Shown here one piece after another: positions 8,946 through 17,645 of a DNA stretch of 57,478 bases (the first letter of the stretch is position 1; every line of letters starts with the position of its first letter). The stretch covers positions 1 through 57,478 of the forward strand of contig JAAFIU010000006.1 in assembly GCA_013298805.1 (NCBI GenBank), read 5' to 3'. The translations under genes and the position numbers were made by a program. A model generated the notes under the pieces. That model was not told the DNA's origin and did not search any database. It saw only the letters and a program-made list of their open reading frames with translations. Source of the DNA: Cytophagales bacterium. Its GTDB lineage: Bacteria > Bacteroidota > Bacteroidia > Cytophagales > Spirosomataceae.

Positions 8946-9653
8946 CTATTGTTTTTCAAATGGCGTTGCGTTGTTTCCTCTCAGCACAAAATCAAAGCGA
9001 TAACCTAAAGCAAAATTGGGTTCGGTGATTGACAAGTCGAATTGAGAAATTAATAAATCACGTCCTTTGGGTGGTACGCCTAAGAAAATCGGGTCATATT
9101 GTAAAAGTGGGTCGCCTGGAAAATACATTTGTGTTACTAAACGATTGGTAATATTTGCCCCAAACAACGAAAAGTGAATGTGATTTGGTCGCCAAGCATT
9201 AGGGTGATTTCCCCAAGGATACGCCCCCGGCTTGATAGTATAAAATTTATAATTTCCTTCTGAATCCGTCATACAACGCCCTGCACCCAAGAAATTAGGG
9301 TCGAGCGGAGCATCGTGTTGGTCAACTTTATGCACATAACGCCCGCATGAATTGGCTTGCCAAATTTCGATTAAAGTATGTGGAATTGGACGACCGTTTT
9401 CGTTCATTACTTTGCCGTGAACGACAATTCTTTCGCCCAAAGGTTGACCATTTACGATTGAGTTTTTAGTCAAATCGTAGTCAAATTCTCCCAAATTAAA
9501 ATCACCAAAAACAGGCCCAGAAAGTTCTGACAATGACTGCTTTAAAAGCACTAACGGTTTAGTTGGCGACCGTAAAATCGTCGATTTGTATTCGGGTTCT
9601 AAATACGGAGGATGTACTTCTCTATCAAAAAGATTATAAATTATATCGCTCAT
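8946..9653 (-). CDS. pcaH: Protocatechuate 3,4-dioxygenase beta subunit (iron-binding)
   Basis: This is the catalytic subunit for ortho cleavage of protocatechuate to beta-carboxy-cis,cis-muconate. In the 235-residue sequence the four Fe(III) ligands can be placed at Tyr106 (SCGRYVH), Tyr145 (PGAYPWGNH), His158 and His160 (RPNHIHF), the expected pattern for the family. It is the first gene of the minus-strand pca cluster. It is transcribed away from the AraC regulator at 9806, with a 152-bp divergent promoter region between them. A TACATTTG element lies 33-40 bp upstream of the start. Confidence 0.95.
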   Translation of the reverse strand: MSDIIYNLFDREVHPPYLEPEYKSTILRSPTKPLVLLKQSLSELSGPVFGDFNLGEFDYDLTKNSIVNGQPLGERIVVHGKVMNENGRPIPHTLIEIWQANSCGRYVHKVDQHDAPLDPNFLGAGRCMTDSEGNYKFYTIKPGAYPWGNHPNAWRPNHIHFSLFGANITNRLVTQMYFPGDPLLQYDPIFLGVPPKGRDLLISQFDLSITEPNFALGYRFDFVLRGNNATPFEKQ

Positions 9654-9685
9654 TGATTCAATAATTATTTGGTTTGAATTCTATG

Positions 9686-9693
9686 CAAATGTA
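9686..9693 (-). promoter_or_regulatory. Candidate -7 element for the pca operon
   Basis: On the minus strand TACATTTG matches the Bacteroidota TAnnTTTG element and would give a 5' leader of roughly 25 nt before pcaH. I do not see a well-spaced TTG upstream, so activation by the divergent AraC protein is plausible. Confidence 0.45.
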
Positions 9694-9735
9694 TGAGGTT
9701 GCAAAAGGTTCTTGTTGGATAAATTGAAATAAAAA

Positions 9736-9766
9736 TTGCACAATTCAAACATTTAATCAATATTTG
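9736..9766 (+). promoter_or_regulatory. Candidate promoter of the AraC gene
   Basis: TTG at 9736-9738 and AATATTTG at 9759-9766 are 20 bp apart, one mismatch from the TTG/TAnnTTTG consensus. Transcription would start near 9773, which supports the ATG at 9806 over the upstream in-frame codon at 9764. Confidence 0.4.
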
Positions 9767-9805
9767 AATTGGAATAGTGCCAGAATTTGTATTATTGAAA
9801 CATCC

Positions 9806-10684
9806 ATGAATAATAACTTACTCAATTTTAAAGGTTTGTACGGCGATAATCAGTCATCGCCCCTACCCGAATTTATCCACCTCGAAGCATTGGAATTGAG
9901 AAGTAAAGTGTATGATTGGGAAATTACCGAACACCTCCACACCGATTTGATTCAGGTCTTTATATTCTCTTCGGGCGAAGGTTTATTGATTTCTGAAAAC
10001 AAGAAAATTGCCTTGAATACGCCTTCTATTTTGATGATTCCTGCCAATACTTTACATGGGTTTGTGTTTCAGTCAAATATCTGTGGCGATGTACTTACTT
10101 TTTCAGAGTCTTTTCTTGAAAATATTTTCAAAAATTCACCTCACGTAACTTTAGGCTTGAATAATTTGAAGAATTTTTCTTTTGAAACTAACCCAAAAGG
10201 ATTTGAAGAAATGCAGTATTTGAAGGGCAAAATTGAGGAAGAATTACAAACTGAAAATCTTGAAAAACAGATTTCATTACGGGCATTTTTCCAACTTTTT
10301 TTCGTGAATTTATACCGTTGGAGTTTACAACATGAAAACCAAATTTCAAAATCAGATAATAGAACAATTGGGTATTTTCAGGCTTTTCAAAAAAGCGTAA
10401 AACAGTCGCTTCATGAATCAAAATCCATTAATGATTACGCCCAAGAACTAAATATTACGGCTGTGCATCTCAATCGAATTTGTCAGTCTTTGGTACAAAA
10501 ATCTGCTTTACAAATTGTGCATGAATATTTGGTAAATGAAGCTAAGAAATACCTATTAAACACTTCACATTCCATCGCTGAGATTTCTTATTTTCTTGAT
10601 TTTAAAGACCCCGCCTATTTCACCCGACTTTTCAAAAAGCAAACGGGCTTATCGCCGAGTGAATTTCGGAATAGTAATAAGTGA
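9806..10684 (+). CDS. AraC-family regulator, likely activator of the pca/pob operon
   Basis: The 292-residue protein has an N-terminal cupin-like sensing domain (residues about 20-120: WEITEHLHTDLIQVF, then MIPANTLHGFVF) and a C-terminal AraC HTH pair. The second helix-turn-helix reads IAEISYFLDFKDPAYFTRLF and is followed by KKQTGLSPSEFR. It is transcribed divergently from pcaH, an arrangement like that of PobR-type AraC regulators that respond to 4-hydroxybenzoate. I infer an aromatic ligand; the sequence does not prove it. Its sensing domain resembles the truncated protein at 57007. The start at 9806 is chosen because a promoter-like sequence overlaps the earlier start. Confidence 0.88.
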   Translation: MNNNLLNFKGLYGDNQSSPLPEFIHLEALELRSKVYDWEITEHLHTDLIQVFIFSSGEGLLISENKKIALNTPSILMIPANTLHGFVFQSNICGDVLTFSESFLENIFKNSPHVTLGLNNLKNFSFETNPKGFEEMQYLKGKIEEELQTENLEKQISLRAFFQLFFVNLYRWSLQHENQISKSDNRTIGYFQAFQKSVKQSLHESKSINDYAQELNITAVHLNRICQSLVQKSALQIVHEYLVNEAKKYLLNTSHSIAEISYFLDFKDPAYFTRLFKKQTGLSPSEFRNSNK

Positions 10685-10813
10685 TTTGGGATTTACGAGT
10701 TTTTGATTTACGATTTACGAATCTCTCTGTACGTTTTGTAAGGTTGGTGATGCTATTTAAGTAGTAGTTGGAGATTGTCCTTCGGAACATATTTAATAGC
10801 GTCGGTGGCAATA

Positions 10814-11350
10814 TTATTTTTCCACCAAATTTAAAAGCCCAAACCACTTATTAATAGTGGCTGGAAGTTTACGAAAGTTACTTGTATTATAATTTGTTGA
10901 ACTGTCAATAGTCAAGTCGAATCTAAATATTATTTCGTTCAAAATCTCTTCTAAGCCCATGGTTTGTCCTTGGCATTCATTAAAAATATCATACCCAATA
11001 TTTTCTTTTATCAAAGCCCAATTTGAGTTATTAAGTCTATAAAGTTGTTTAAAATCAATGTGATAAGTACCTACAATTTTATTCTCAAAAATCGTTGTGG
11101 TATCAAGATAGTCAACCATGTTATCACTATCCACACAATGAATTTCTGCACCACATTTACAAAATATAGTTCCAACTTGTCCATATCGCCCACCGTCAAG
11201 TTTGTATAAATTATCTAATTGCATTTTGCAGTTGCAACAGTAAAGTGGCGTAATGTGATTGTCAATTTGAATTTGCCATTGTTCTTCGCTAACGTTAATA
11301 CTAATGGTTGCTTTTTCTTCTTGGTCAACTGTAAGAATTTCTGTTATCAT
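10814..11350 (-). CDS. Hypothetical protein with a zinc-ribbon-like Cys cluster
   Basis: The 178-residue product is not recognised. Residues about 37-75 hold CCNC and a later CKCGAEIHC, four or more cysteines in CxxC-like spacing, suggesting a small zinc-binding module. No signal peptide or membrane segment is seen. The rest is acidic and mixed alpha/beta. It ends near the AraC gene, converging on it, and stands apart from the catabolic genes. It could be accessory or horizontally acquired; I give no function. Confidence 0.6.
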   Translation of the reverse strand: MITEILTVDQEEKATISINVSEEQWQIQIDNHITPLYCCNCKMQLDNLYKLDGGRYGQVGTIFCKCGAEIHCVDSDNMVDYLDTTTIFENKIVGTYHIDFKQLYRLNNSNWALIKENIGYDIFNECQGQTMGLEEILNEIIFRFDLTIDSSTNYNTSNFRKLPATINKWFGLLNLVEK

Positions 11351-11504
11351 AACGGTTTGTGATTATTTTCCTCAACGAACTCACTCGTAACTCAATCACG
11401 GCGATTCCATCGTCATCCGCACAATTTAACCACTTTCTCCCACTTATTAAAGCAAACACCGATACCAAATCCTTTCAAAATTCCTGTTTAAATCAAAACT
11501 ACAT

Positions 11505-11574
11505 TTATTAGCGGTCTGACTACCGTCTGACCGAGTCTGTATATTCGGTCAGACGGTAGTCAGACCGCTAATAA
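11505..11574. repeat. Perfect 30-bp-stem hairpin built from GTCTGAC units, copy 1
   Basis: Positions 11505-11534 and 11545-11574 are exact reverse complements around a 10-nt loop. Each arm holds GGTCTGAC, a variable triplet TAC, and CGTCTGACC. A second copy at 45108-45161 has AAT in place of TAC, with the matching change in its other arm. Confidence 0.85.
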
Positions 11575-11817
11575 ATTGTAACTTCATTAACAAAACAATG
11601 CAAATACTCTCAAAAGCCTGTTCCATTCAAAACTTAACGCAACTCCCAATTTCATAATAACTTTTACTTATCAAAAACCCAAGAAACAAATATTGGACTT
11701 TTATGGGATTAAACTTGAATTTTGTAAGACATTTTAATTCATCATTGAATTATGATTCTTGAAAATATTTGTTCGAGTACAATACAAAAAGAGAAAAGTA
11801 GCTTAAAACGGTTTAAA

Positions 11818-11882
11818 AGTAGTATTAGGACAGATTTCCATTCTGTAAGCAAACTTATTTGACAGGTCGGAATTCTGTTCCA
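11818..11882. repeat. Degenerate copy of the GACAGGTT repeat
   Basis: The text from AGTATTAGGACAGATTTCC to GACAGGTCGGAATTCTG lines up with the perfect hairpin at 14120-14169 but has decayed pairing. The two copies bracket the histidinol-dehydrogenase-like gene and its SDR. Confidence 0.6.
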
Positions 11883-12001
11883 ATTATTTCAAAAAACCAT
11901 AAAATCAGCTTTCCCAATCACATTTGTTTATTAAACAATGAGTCTTTTCTCTTCAAACTTTCAGAATCAACCAATCAAGACATTCTTAATTTTAAAATAC
12001 T

Positions 12002-13285
12002 ATGAAGCGAATTATTAAAGAAGGTATTGCTTTGTTTGAAGCAGAATCAAACGATACGAGAGTTAGAGAAACCGTAGAAAACCTTCTGAATGAAGTAAAA
12101 ACTGGTGGCGATATAGCAGTGAGAGCCTTATCGGCAAGATTAGATAATTGGTCGCCCGAAAGTTTCAGACTTTCTCCAGAGCAAATTGAAGGTATCATTG
12201 CAAGTTTACCTGCACAGGTAATTGAAGACATCAAATTTGCCCAAACACAAATTAGAAATTTTGCCACGCACCAAAAAAATGCCTTGAAAGACATTGAAGT
12301 CGAAACACTTCCCGGTGTTTTCTTGGGACATAAAAATATCCCTGTCAATAGTGTAGGTTGCTATATTCCGGGGGGGCGTTATCCGATGGTTGCCTCTGCA
12401 CACATGAGCGTACTTACGGCAAAAGTGGCGGGCGTTAAGCGTGTGGTAGCGTGTACTCCGCCTATCAAAGGAGAAATTCCTGCGGCTACGGTGGCAGCCA
12501 TGTACTTAGCAGGTGCTGACGAAATTTATCTTTTGGGTGGCGTTCAAGCGATTGCTGCAATGGCTTTGGGTACAGAAACAATTGATTCAGTTGATATGAT
12601 TGTTGGACCAGGAAATGCCTACGTTGCCGAAGCGAAAAGACAATTATTCGGTAAAATAGGCATTGATTTATTGGCAGGTCCAACCGAAACTTTAGTAATT
12701 GCCGACGAAACCAGTGATGCCGAAATCTGTGCAGCCGACTTACTCGGACAAGCTGAACATGGCCCAACTTCACCTGCAATCTTATTGACAAATTCTGAGA
12801 AATTGGCTTATGATACTATCAAAGAAGTTGAACGTCAGTTAACGGTTTTACCAACGGCTGATATTGCCAGTATCGCTTGGAGAGATTACGGACAGGTTAT
12901 TTTGGTAGATACGATTGATGAATTAGTAGCCGAAGCCGACATAATTGCGAGCGAACACGTACAGGTAATGACCGCCGACCCACGTTATTTTTTAGAGAAA
13001 ATGACCAATTTCGGAGCATTATTTCTCGGAAAATATACGAACGTAGCTTACGGAGACAAAGTAATTGGTACAAACCATACTTTACCTACTAAACACGGAG
13101 CAAAATACACGGGTGGTTTATGGGTAGGAAAATTCATGAAAACCTGTACTTATCAAGAAATCAGAACGCCAGAGGCAAGTGCCATGATTGGCGAATATTG
13201 TTCAAGACTTTGTGCCATCGAAAACTTTGCAGGGCATAAAGAACAAGCGGATATTAGAGTGAGAAGATATAAAACTATTTCGTAA
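12002..13285 (+). CDS. Histidinol-dehydrogenase-family NAD-dependent alcohol dehydrogenase, probably catabolic
   Basis: The 427-residue protein belongs to the HisD family, which oxidises a primary alcohol through an aldehyde to an acid with zinc and NAD. The expected zinc ligands are kept: Gln250 and His253 (LLGQAEHGP), Asp352 ([10 protein letters not shown]) and His412 ([10 protein letters not shown]). The catalytic pair Glu318-His319 (ASEHVQV) is also kept. It is not next to hisG, hisC or other histidine genes. Instead it is followed after 71 bp by an SDR and then a cyclase-family hydrolase. HisD-like proteins with catabolic roles are known, such as the sulfopropanediol dehydrogenase HpsN. 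The substrate here is unknown; a role in oxidising a sugar- or phenolic-derived alcohol is inference. Confidence 0.85.
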   Translation: MKRIIKEGIALFEAESNDTRVRETVENLLNEVKTGGDIAVRALSARLDNWSPESFRLSPEQIEGIIASLPAQVIEDIKFAQTQIRNFATHQKNALKDIEVETLPGVFLGHKNIPVNSVGCYIPGGRYPMVASAHMSVLTAKVAGVKRVVACTPPIKGEIPAATVAAMYLAGADEIYLLGGVQAIAAMALGTETIDSVDMIVGPGNAYVAEAKRQLFGKIGIDLLAGPTETLVIADETSDAEICAADLLGQAEHGPTSPAILLTNSEKLAYDTIKEVERQLTVLPTADIASIAWRDYGQVILVDTIDELVAEADIIASEHVQVMTADPRYFLEKMTNFGALFLGKYTNVAYGDKVIGTNHTLPTKHGAKYTGGLWVGKFMKTCTYQEIRTPEASAMIGEYCSRLCAIENFAGHKEQADIRVRRYKTIS

Positions 13286-13356
13286 TTTTCGATTTAATCG
13301 AATAACGATTTACGAATAAAACCTTGGTATAAAAATACTCTTCAAAATCTTACATT

Positions 13357-14112
13357 ATGGAAAAATCGTCATTAAAAAAAGTTGCCTTAGTAACTGGTGG
13401 AGCAGGTGAAATTGGGTCTGCTATTTGTCGGAGATTTGCGAAAAATGGTTTTGATGTTGTCATTACCTATAATGCTAATTCGCAAAAAGCAGAAACATTA
13501 TTGAATGCTTTGCCAAAAGGGAATCATGCAATTTTTCATGCCCCAAATACGGATGCAGAAAAGGTAAATGCTTTGAAACATTTTGTGGCTGAAAAATACG
13601 GAAAATTAGACGTTTTGGTGAATAATGCAGGTATTACAACGCCCGTTGCCCATGAAGATTTGGACGCTTTGACAGACGAATGGATTGACAAAATTATGCA
13701 AACCAATTTCAGAGGGACGTTTGCGATGAACAGAGCGTTCAAGGATTTATTGATGAAATCGGACGCAGATACAGCTTTGATTGTCAATATTTCATCCATT
13801 GCGGGGATTTATGGAATTGGCTCAAATGTGGCTTATTGTGCTTCAAAAGCCGCTATTGATTCCATGACTCGTTCATTGGGGAGAGCTTTAGCTCCAAAAA
13901 TCAGAGTGGTTTCGGTTTCTCCTGGATTTGTAGAAGGCGAATATACCAAGAATTTCGACCCTGCTTTTTTACAAAACCAAAAAGACCATACGCCACTCGG
14001 ACGCTTTGCTTTGAGCGAAGACGTAGCCAATGCCGTTTTTGCAGTAGCGACCCAACTGACTTTTTCAACTGGAAATATCATTACGGTAGATGGCGGAAGA
14101 CTTTTGAAGTAA
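13357..14112 (+). CDS. Short-chain dehydrogenase/reductase
   Basis: The 251-residue SDR has a TGGAGEIGS nucleotide-binding motif near residue 14, the structural NNAG motif, the catalytic Ser in NISSIAG, and an intact YCASK catalytic motif. It ends with the usual VDGG segment. It lies 71 bp after the HisD-like gene and is probably co-transcribed with it, so the pair may act in sequence on one alcohol or ketone. The substrate cannot be named from sequence. A repeat block of about 100 bp follows immediately after its stop. Confidence 0.85.
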   Translation: MEKSSLKKVALVTGGAGEIGSAICRRFAKNGFDVVITYNANSQKAETLLNALPKGNHAIFHAPNTDAEKVNALKHFVAEKYGKLDVLVNNAGITTPVAHEDLDALTDEWIDKIMQTNFRGTFAMNRAFKDLLMKSDADTALIVNISSIAGIYGIGSNVAYCASKAAIDSMTRSLGRALAPKIRVVSVSPGFVEGEYTKNFDPAFLQNQKDHTPLGRFALSEDVANAVFAVATQLTFSTGNIITVDGGRLLK

Positions 14113-14119
14113 TAGTAGG

Positions 14120-14223
14120 ACAGGTTTCCAACCTGTCAAATGGACTTTATTGACAGGTTGGAAACCTGTTATACTGAATAAATAATAGGTACTCCATTGA
14201 CAGGTTAGAAATCTGTACTACTT
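14120..14223. repeat. Perfect 20-bp hairpin plus a third diverged unit
   Basis: ACAGGTTTCCAACCTGTCAA at 14120-14139 pairs exactly with 14150-14169 across 10 nt. A third, diverged unit (TTGACAGGTTAGAAATCTGT) follows near 14198-14217. It could terminate the HisD-SDR transcript. The same family appears in decayed form at 11818-11882. Confidence 0.75.
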
Positions 14224-14265
14224 ATAAAATAACCAAAAACATTAACCTCCCACACGGGATTAAAT

Positions 14266-15024
14266 ATGAAAATAATTGACCTTTCTGTAACCATTTCAGA
14301 AGAAATTAAAGAGCCACTTCCAACCAAAATCGTCTATGAAGACCATAAAGAAGGAGCAAAAAAAATGGGTGGAAAATTGTTCGCAGGCATCGAAGGCGAT
14401 GTTTTTGTTAACGGAAATGGCCCTGCTGGAGAATTTCTAACGGTAACAAGTCACTGCGGAACGCACGTAGATGCTCCTTACCATTATTACCCAACTTGCG
14501 AAGGAAAACCGTCGAGAACAATTGATGAAATGCCTTTGGATTGGTTTTTCCACGATGGCGTTGTGCTTGATTTTACCGACAAACCCGACGGCTATATGTT
14601 TGAGCCAGAAGATTTAATTGAAAAGTTAGCTGCCATTAATTACACGTTAAAACCATTTGATATTGTCTTGATTCGTTGCGATGCTGACAAAAGAATTCAC
14701 GATGAAGATTTCGTAAAAATCCACGTGGGAGCATCAGCAAAGGCTACACACTGGTTGATTGACCAAGGCATAAAAGTGATGGGAACTGACGGTTGGGGTT
14801 GGGATATTCCCTTGCATATCCAAGCGGCAGATTACAAAGCCAATCCAAGAGATGGCGTAATTTGGCAAGCTCATTACGTCGGCATTGAAAAAGAATATTG
14901 TCAGATTGAGAAATTGGCAAATTTAGACCAATTACCTCCATTCGGCTTTAAAGTAGCTTGTTTTCCTGCAAAAATTAAAGCAGCAAGTGCAGGTTGGACA
15001 AGAGCCGTAGCAATTATTGAATAG
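14266..15024 (+). CDS. Cyclase-family metal-dependent hydrolase (kynurenine formamidase-like fold)
   Basis: The 252-residue protein carries the family metal motif HxGTHxDxPxH: His63, Thr66, His67, Asp69 and His73 in SHCGTHVDAPYHY. A further ligand region, WLIDQGIKVMGTDGWGWD, lies near residue 165. No signal peptide is seen, so it is cytoplasmic. Family members hydrolyse amides or lactones, for example N-formylkynurenine or isatin. With no tryptophan genes nearby, I infer a lactone, ester or related bond in an aromatic or sugar-acid intermediate. It lies between the HisD/SDR pair and the GH3 gene, on the same strand with gaps of 153 and 225 bp. Confidence 0.8.
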   Translation: MKIIDLSVTISEEIKEPLPTKIVYEDHKEGAKKMGGKLFAGIEGDVFVNGNGPAGEFLTVTSHCGTHVDAPYHYYPTCEGKPSRTIDEMPLDWFFHDGVVLDFTDKPDGYMFEPEDLIEKLAAINYTLKPFDIVLIRCDADKRIHDEDFVKIHVGASAKATHWLIDQGIKVMGTDGWGWDIPLHIQAADYKANPRDGVIWQAHYVGIEKEYCQIEKLANLDQLPPFGFKVACFPAKIKAASAGWTRAVAIIE

Positions 15025-15249
15025 TGATTTTTGAAGAAATAGTTTAATTTTATCAAATGAATTAAATATACTAAGTGAAAAGCGATTTGCGAGAAAGCGA
15101 ATGAGTAAATTACTAAAAACCAACAGCTTATATGGTTTCTCTTTTACAAATCTCAATCGGTTAAGTATAGTATATTTCAAATAAAACTTATTTACTGCAA
15201 TCATTAATTACTGACGAAGTAAATAATTTCCAAATCAAACATATACCCA

Positions 15250-17571
15250 ATGACAAAACGCATTATTACTACCCTCATTTTATCGAGTTGCTTACAACCC
15301 ATTTTTGCACAGAAAAAATGGACAGAAACAGCCAATGAAAGTTTTAATATCGTTAAAAACCAAGGAGGGCAGACCTTGGGATATTCGCCAAATTCTGGCA
15401 TAAAACTATTAACTATCAATGGTTTAGCGTTCAAAGATTTAAACAAAAACGGTAAGTTAGATAAATTTGAGGACTGGCGTTTACCCATTGATGCACGTGC
15501 AAAAGATTTGGCTTCAAAACTCACTATTCAAGAAATTGCAGGTTTGATGCTTTATTCTTCGCATCAATCGCTGCCTGCTCGTGCGGGAGGATACTTTGCA
15601 GGAACTTACAATGGAAAACCTTTCAAAGCGGGCGAAACTGACCCTTCTGATTTGACCGACCAACAAAAACAATTTTTGAAAGATGATAACCTACGTCACG
15701 TTTTAGTAACAACGGTACAATCGCCAGAAGTAGCCGCAAAATGGAATAACAAATTGCAAGCCTTTTGCGAAAGCGTTGGAAACGGAATTCCTGCCAATAA
15801 CAGCACCGACCCACGTCACGGAACAAAAGCGAAAGCAGAATACGATGCGGCTTCGGGTGGTGAAATTTCGATGTGGCCAAGTTCTTTGGGCATGGCAGCA
15901 ACTTTTAAACCTGAATGGGTAGAAAAATTCGGACAAGTAGCTGCCGCAGAATACCGTGCTTTGGGTATTACCACGGCTCTTTCTCCACAAGTTGATATTG
16001 CCACAGAACCACGTTGGGGTCGTTTCAACGGTACTTTTGGCGAAAGTCCTGCTCTTTCGGCAGAAATGGCTCAGGCATATTGTAACGGTTTTCAAACTTC
16101 ATTCGGAAAAAAAGAAATTGCTAACGGTTGGGGTTTAGGTAGTGTAAATGCGATGGTAAAACACTGGCCAGGTGGTGGTGCAGGCGAAGCAGGACGTGAC
16201 GCACACTACGCAAACGGAAAATTTGCGGTATATCCAGGCAATAATTTTGATGCTCATTTGATTCCATTTATCAACGGAGCGTTCAAATTAAAAGGTAAAA
16301 CAGGCATGGCTTCTGCCGTGATGCCTTATTACACCATTTCTTGGAATCAAGATAAAAAGAATGGCGAAAACGTAGCAAACAATTACAACAAGTACATTAT
16401 TAACGACCTACTGAGAACAAAATACGGTTACGATGGCGTGGTTTGCACGGATTGGCTCGTTACTGGCGACCACAAAGCTATGGATGTTTTTGTTGACGGA
16501 AAATCATGGGGAGTTGAAAAGCTTTCATTGGCAGAACGTCACTATAAAGTATTAATGGCAGGGGTTGACCAATACGGTGGCAATAACGATGCTAAACCCG
16601 TCATTGAAGCCTATCAAATGGGCGTAAAAGAACACGGCGAAGCCAAAATGAGAGCGAGAATGGAACAATCTGCGGTGCGTTTGTTGCGTAATATTTTCAG
16701 AGTTGGTGTTTTTGAAAACCCTTATTTGAACATAGAAGAAACCAAAGCAACTGTTGGTAAACCTGAGTTTATGAAGGCAGGTTATGAGGCTCAATTACAG
16801 TCAATTGTAATGTTGAAAAATCAGAAATCAGCTTTACCAATTATCGCTAAAAAGACGGTTTATGTACCGAAAAGATTTGTCCCTGCAAGTCGTAATTTCT
16901 TAGGAATGGAATCTCCTGCTTCAACGGATTATCCTGTAAGCATTGACATCGTTAAGAAATATTACAACGTAACTGACAATGCTGACGAAGCTGATTTTGC
17001 GTTAGTATTTATTCAAAATCCATCGGCAACGATTGGTTACGACAAAGAAGATGTGAAAAATGGTGGAAACGGATACATTCCAATCAGTTTGCAATACGGA
17101 GATTATACCGCTACCGAAGCTCGTGAAACAAGTATAGCAGGCGGTGACCCAATGGAAAATTTCACGAACCGTTCTTACAAAAACAAAACGGCAAAAACAT
17201 CCAACATTACTGACATGACTTTGGTTGCTGAAACCAAAGAGAAAATGAAAGGAAAGCCCGTTATTGTTTCGGTTAATACCACTAACCCAATGGTTTTCAG
17301 CGAAATCGAGAAAAATGCTTCTGCTATTTTATTGAGTTTTGGCGTTCAAGACCAAGCAATTTTAGAAACAGTTGCGGGGAAATCTGAACCAGCGGCACTT
17401 CTGCCAATGCAAATGCCTGCGGATATGATTACGGTAGAAAAACAAGCAGAAGACCTTCCTTACGATTTGAAATGTTACAAAGACAGCGAAGGAAATACTT
17501 ATGATTTTGGTTTTGGAATGAACTGGAAAGGTATCATCAAAGACGAACGTAGCGTGAAATTTAAGAAATAG
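15250..17571 (+). CDS. Secreted GH3-family beta-glycosidase
   Basis: The 773-residue protein starts with a signal peptide (ending near PIFAQ, residue 21). It then has an EF-hand-like calcium loop DLNKNGKLDKFED at about residues 60-72. The GH3 catalytic domain follows, with Lys304-His305 (VKHWPGGG) and nucleophile Asp401 in GVVCTDWL. The second, (alpha/beta)6-type domain starts around residue 510 (LQSIVMLKNQKSALPI) and a C-terminal tail ends near DFGFGMNW. It would act in the periplasm or outside the cell and remove terminal beta-linked sugars such as glucose. Near the rhamnosidases and GH1 it fits stepwise deglycosylation of plant glycosides. The exact specificity is not visible. Confidence 0.9.
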   Translation: MTKRIITTLILSSCLQPIFAQKKWTETANESFNIVKNQGGQTLGYSPNSGIKLLTINGLAFKDLNKNGKLDKFEDWRLPIDARAKDLASKLTIQEIAGLMLYSSHQSLPARAGGYFAGTYNGKPFKAGETDPSDLTDQQKQFLKDDNLRHVLVTTVQSPEVAAKWNNKLQAFCESVGNGIPANNSTDPRHGTKAKAEYDAASGGEISMWPSSLGMAATFKPEWVEKFGQVAAAEYRALGITTALSPQVDIATEPRWGRFNGTFGESPALSAEMAQAYCNGFQTSFGKKEIANGWGLGSVNAMVKHWPGGGAGEAGRDAHYANGKFAVYPGNNFDAHLIPFINGAFKLKGKTGMASAVMPYYTISWNQDKKNGENVANNYNKYIINDLLRTKYGYDGVVCTDWLVTGDHKAMDVFVDGKSWGVEKLSLAERHYKVLMAGVDQYGGNNDAKPVIEAYQMGVKEHGEAKMRARMEQSAVRLLRNIFRVGVFENPYLNIEETKATVGKPEFMKAGYEAQLQSIVMLKNQKSALPIIAKKTVYVPKRFVPASRNFLGMESPASTDYPVSIDIVKKYYNVTDNADEADFALVFIQNPSATIGYDKEDVKNGGNGYIPISLQYGDYTATEARETSIAGGDPMENFTNRSYKNKTAKTSNITDMTLVAETKEKMKGKPVIVSVNTTNPMVFSEIEKNASAILLSFGVQDQAILETVAGKSEPAALLPMQMPADMITVEKQAEDLPYDLKCYKDSEGNTYDFGFGMNWKGIIKDERSVKFKK

Positions 17572-17577
17572 TTTACA

Positions 17578-17627
17578 TTGACGATTTAGCACGCAGATAC
17601 TGCGTCATCTGCGTGCCAAATCGTCAA
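17578..17627. terminator. Hairpin after the GH3 gene
   Basis: A 21-bp stem with one mismatch (arm from TTGACGATTT, through GCACGCAGAT) spans 17578-17598 and 17607-17627. It begins 7 bp after the GH3 stop and ends 18 bp before the next start, so it probably isolates the AraC gene. Confidence 0.65.
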
Positions 17628-17645
17628 TCATTAACTTGCCAAACA

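Larger units (their letters stand above)
11351..12001. other. 651-bp gene-free spacer with two repeat elements
   Basis: No reading frame with gene-like features is visible. The spacer carries the perfect hairpin at 11505-11574 and a degenerate copy of the GACAGGTT repeat at 11818-11882. The last 100 bp before the histidinol-dehydrogenase-like gene are A/T-rich and probably hold its promoter, but I could not place a clear consensus. Confidence 0.6.

Noticed and set aside
11505-11574. A CRISPR repeat or integration site
   Set aside because: It is a single hairpin without spaced direct repeats, cas genes, integrase or tRNA nearby.
12002-13285. Part of a histidine biosynthesis operon
   Set aside because: The protein is a sound HisD homologue, but no other his gene is in the window and the neighbours are catabolic.
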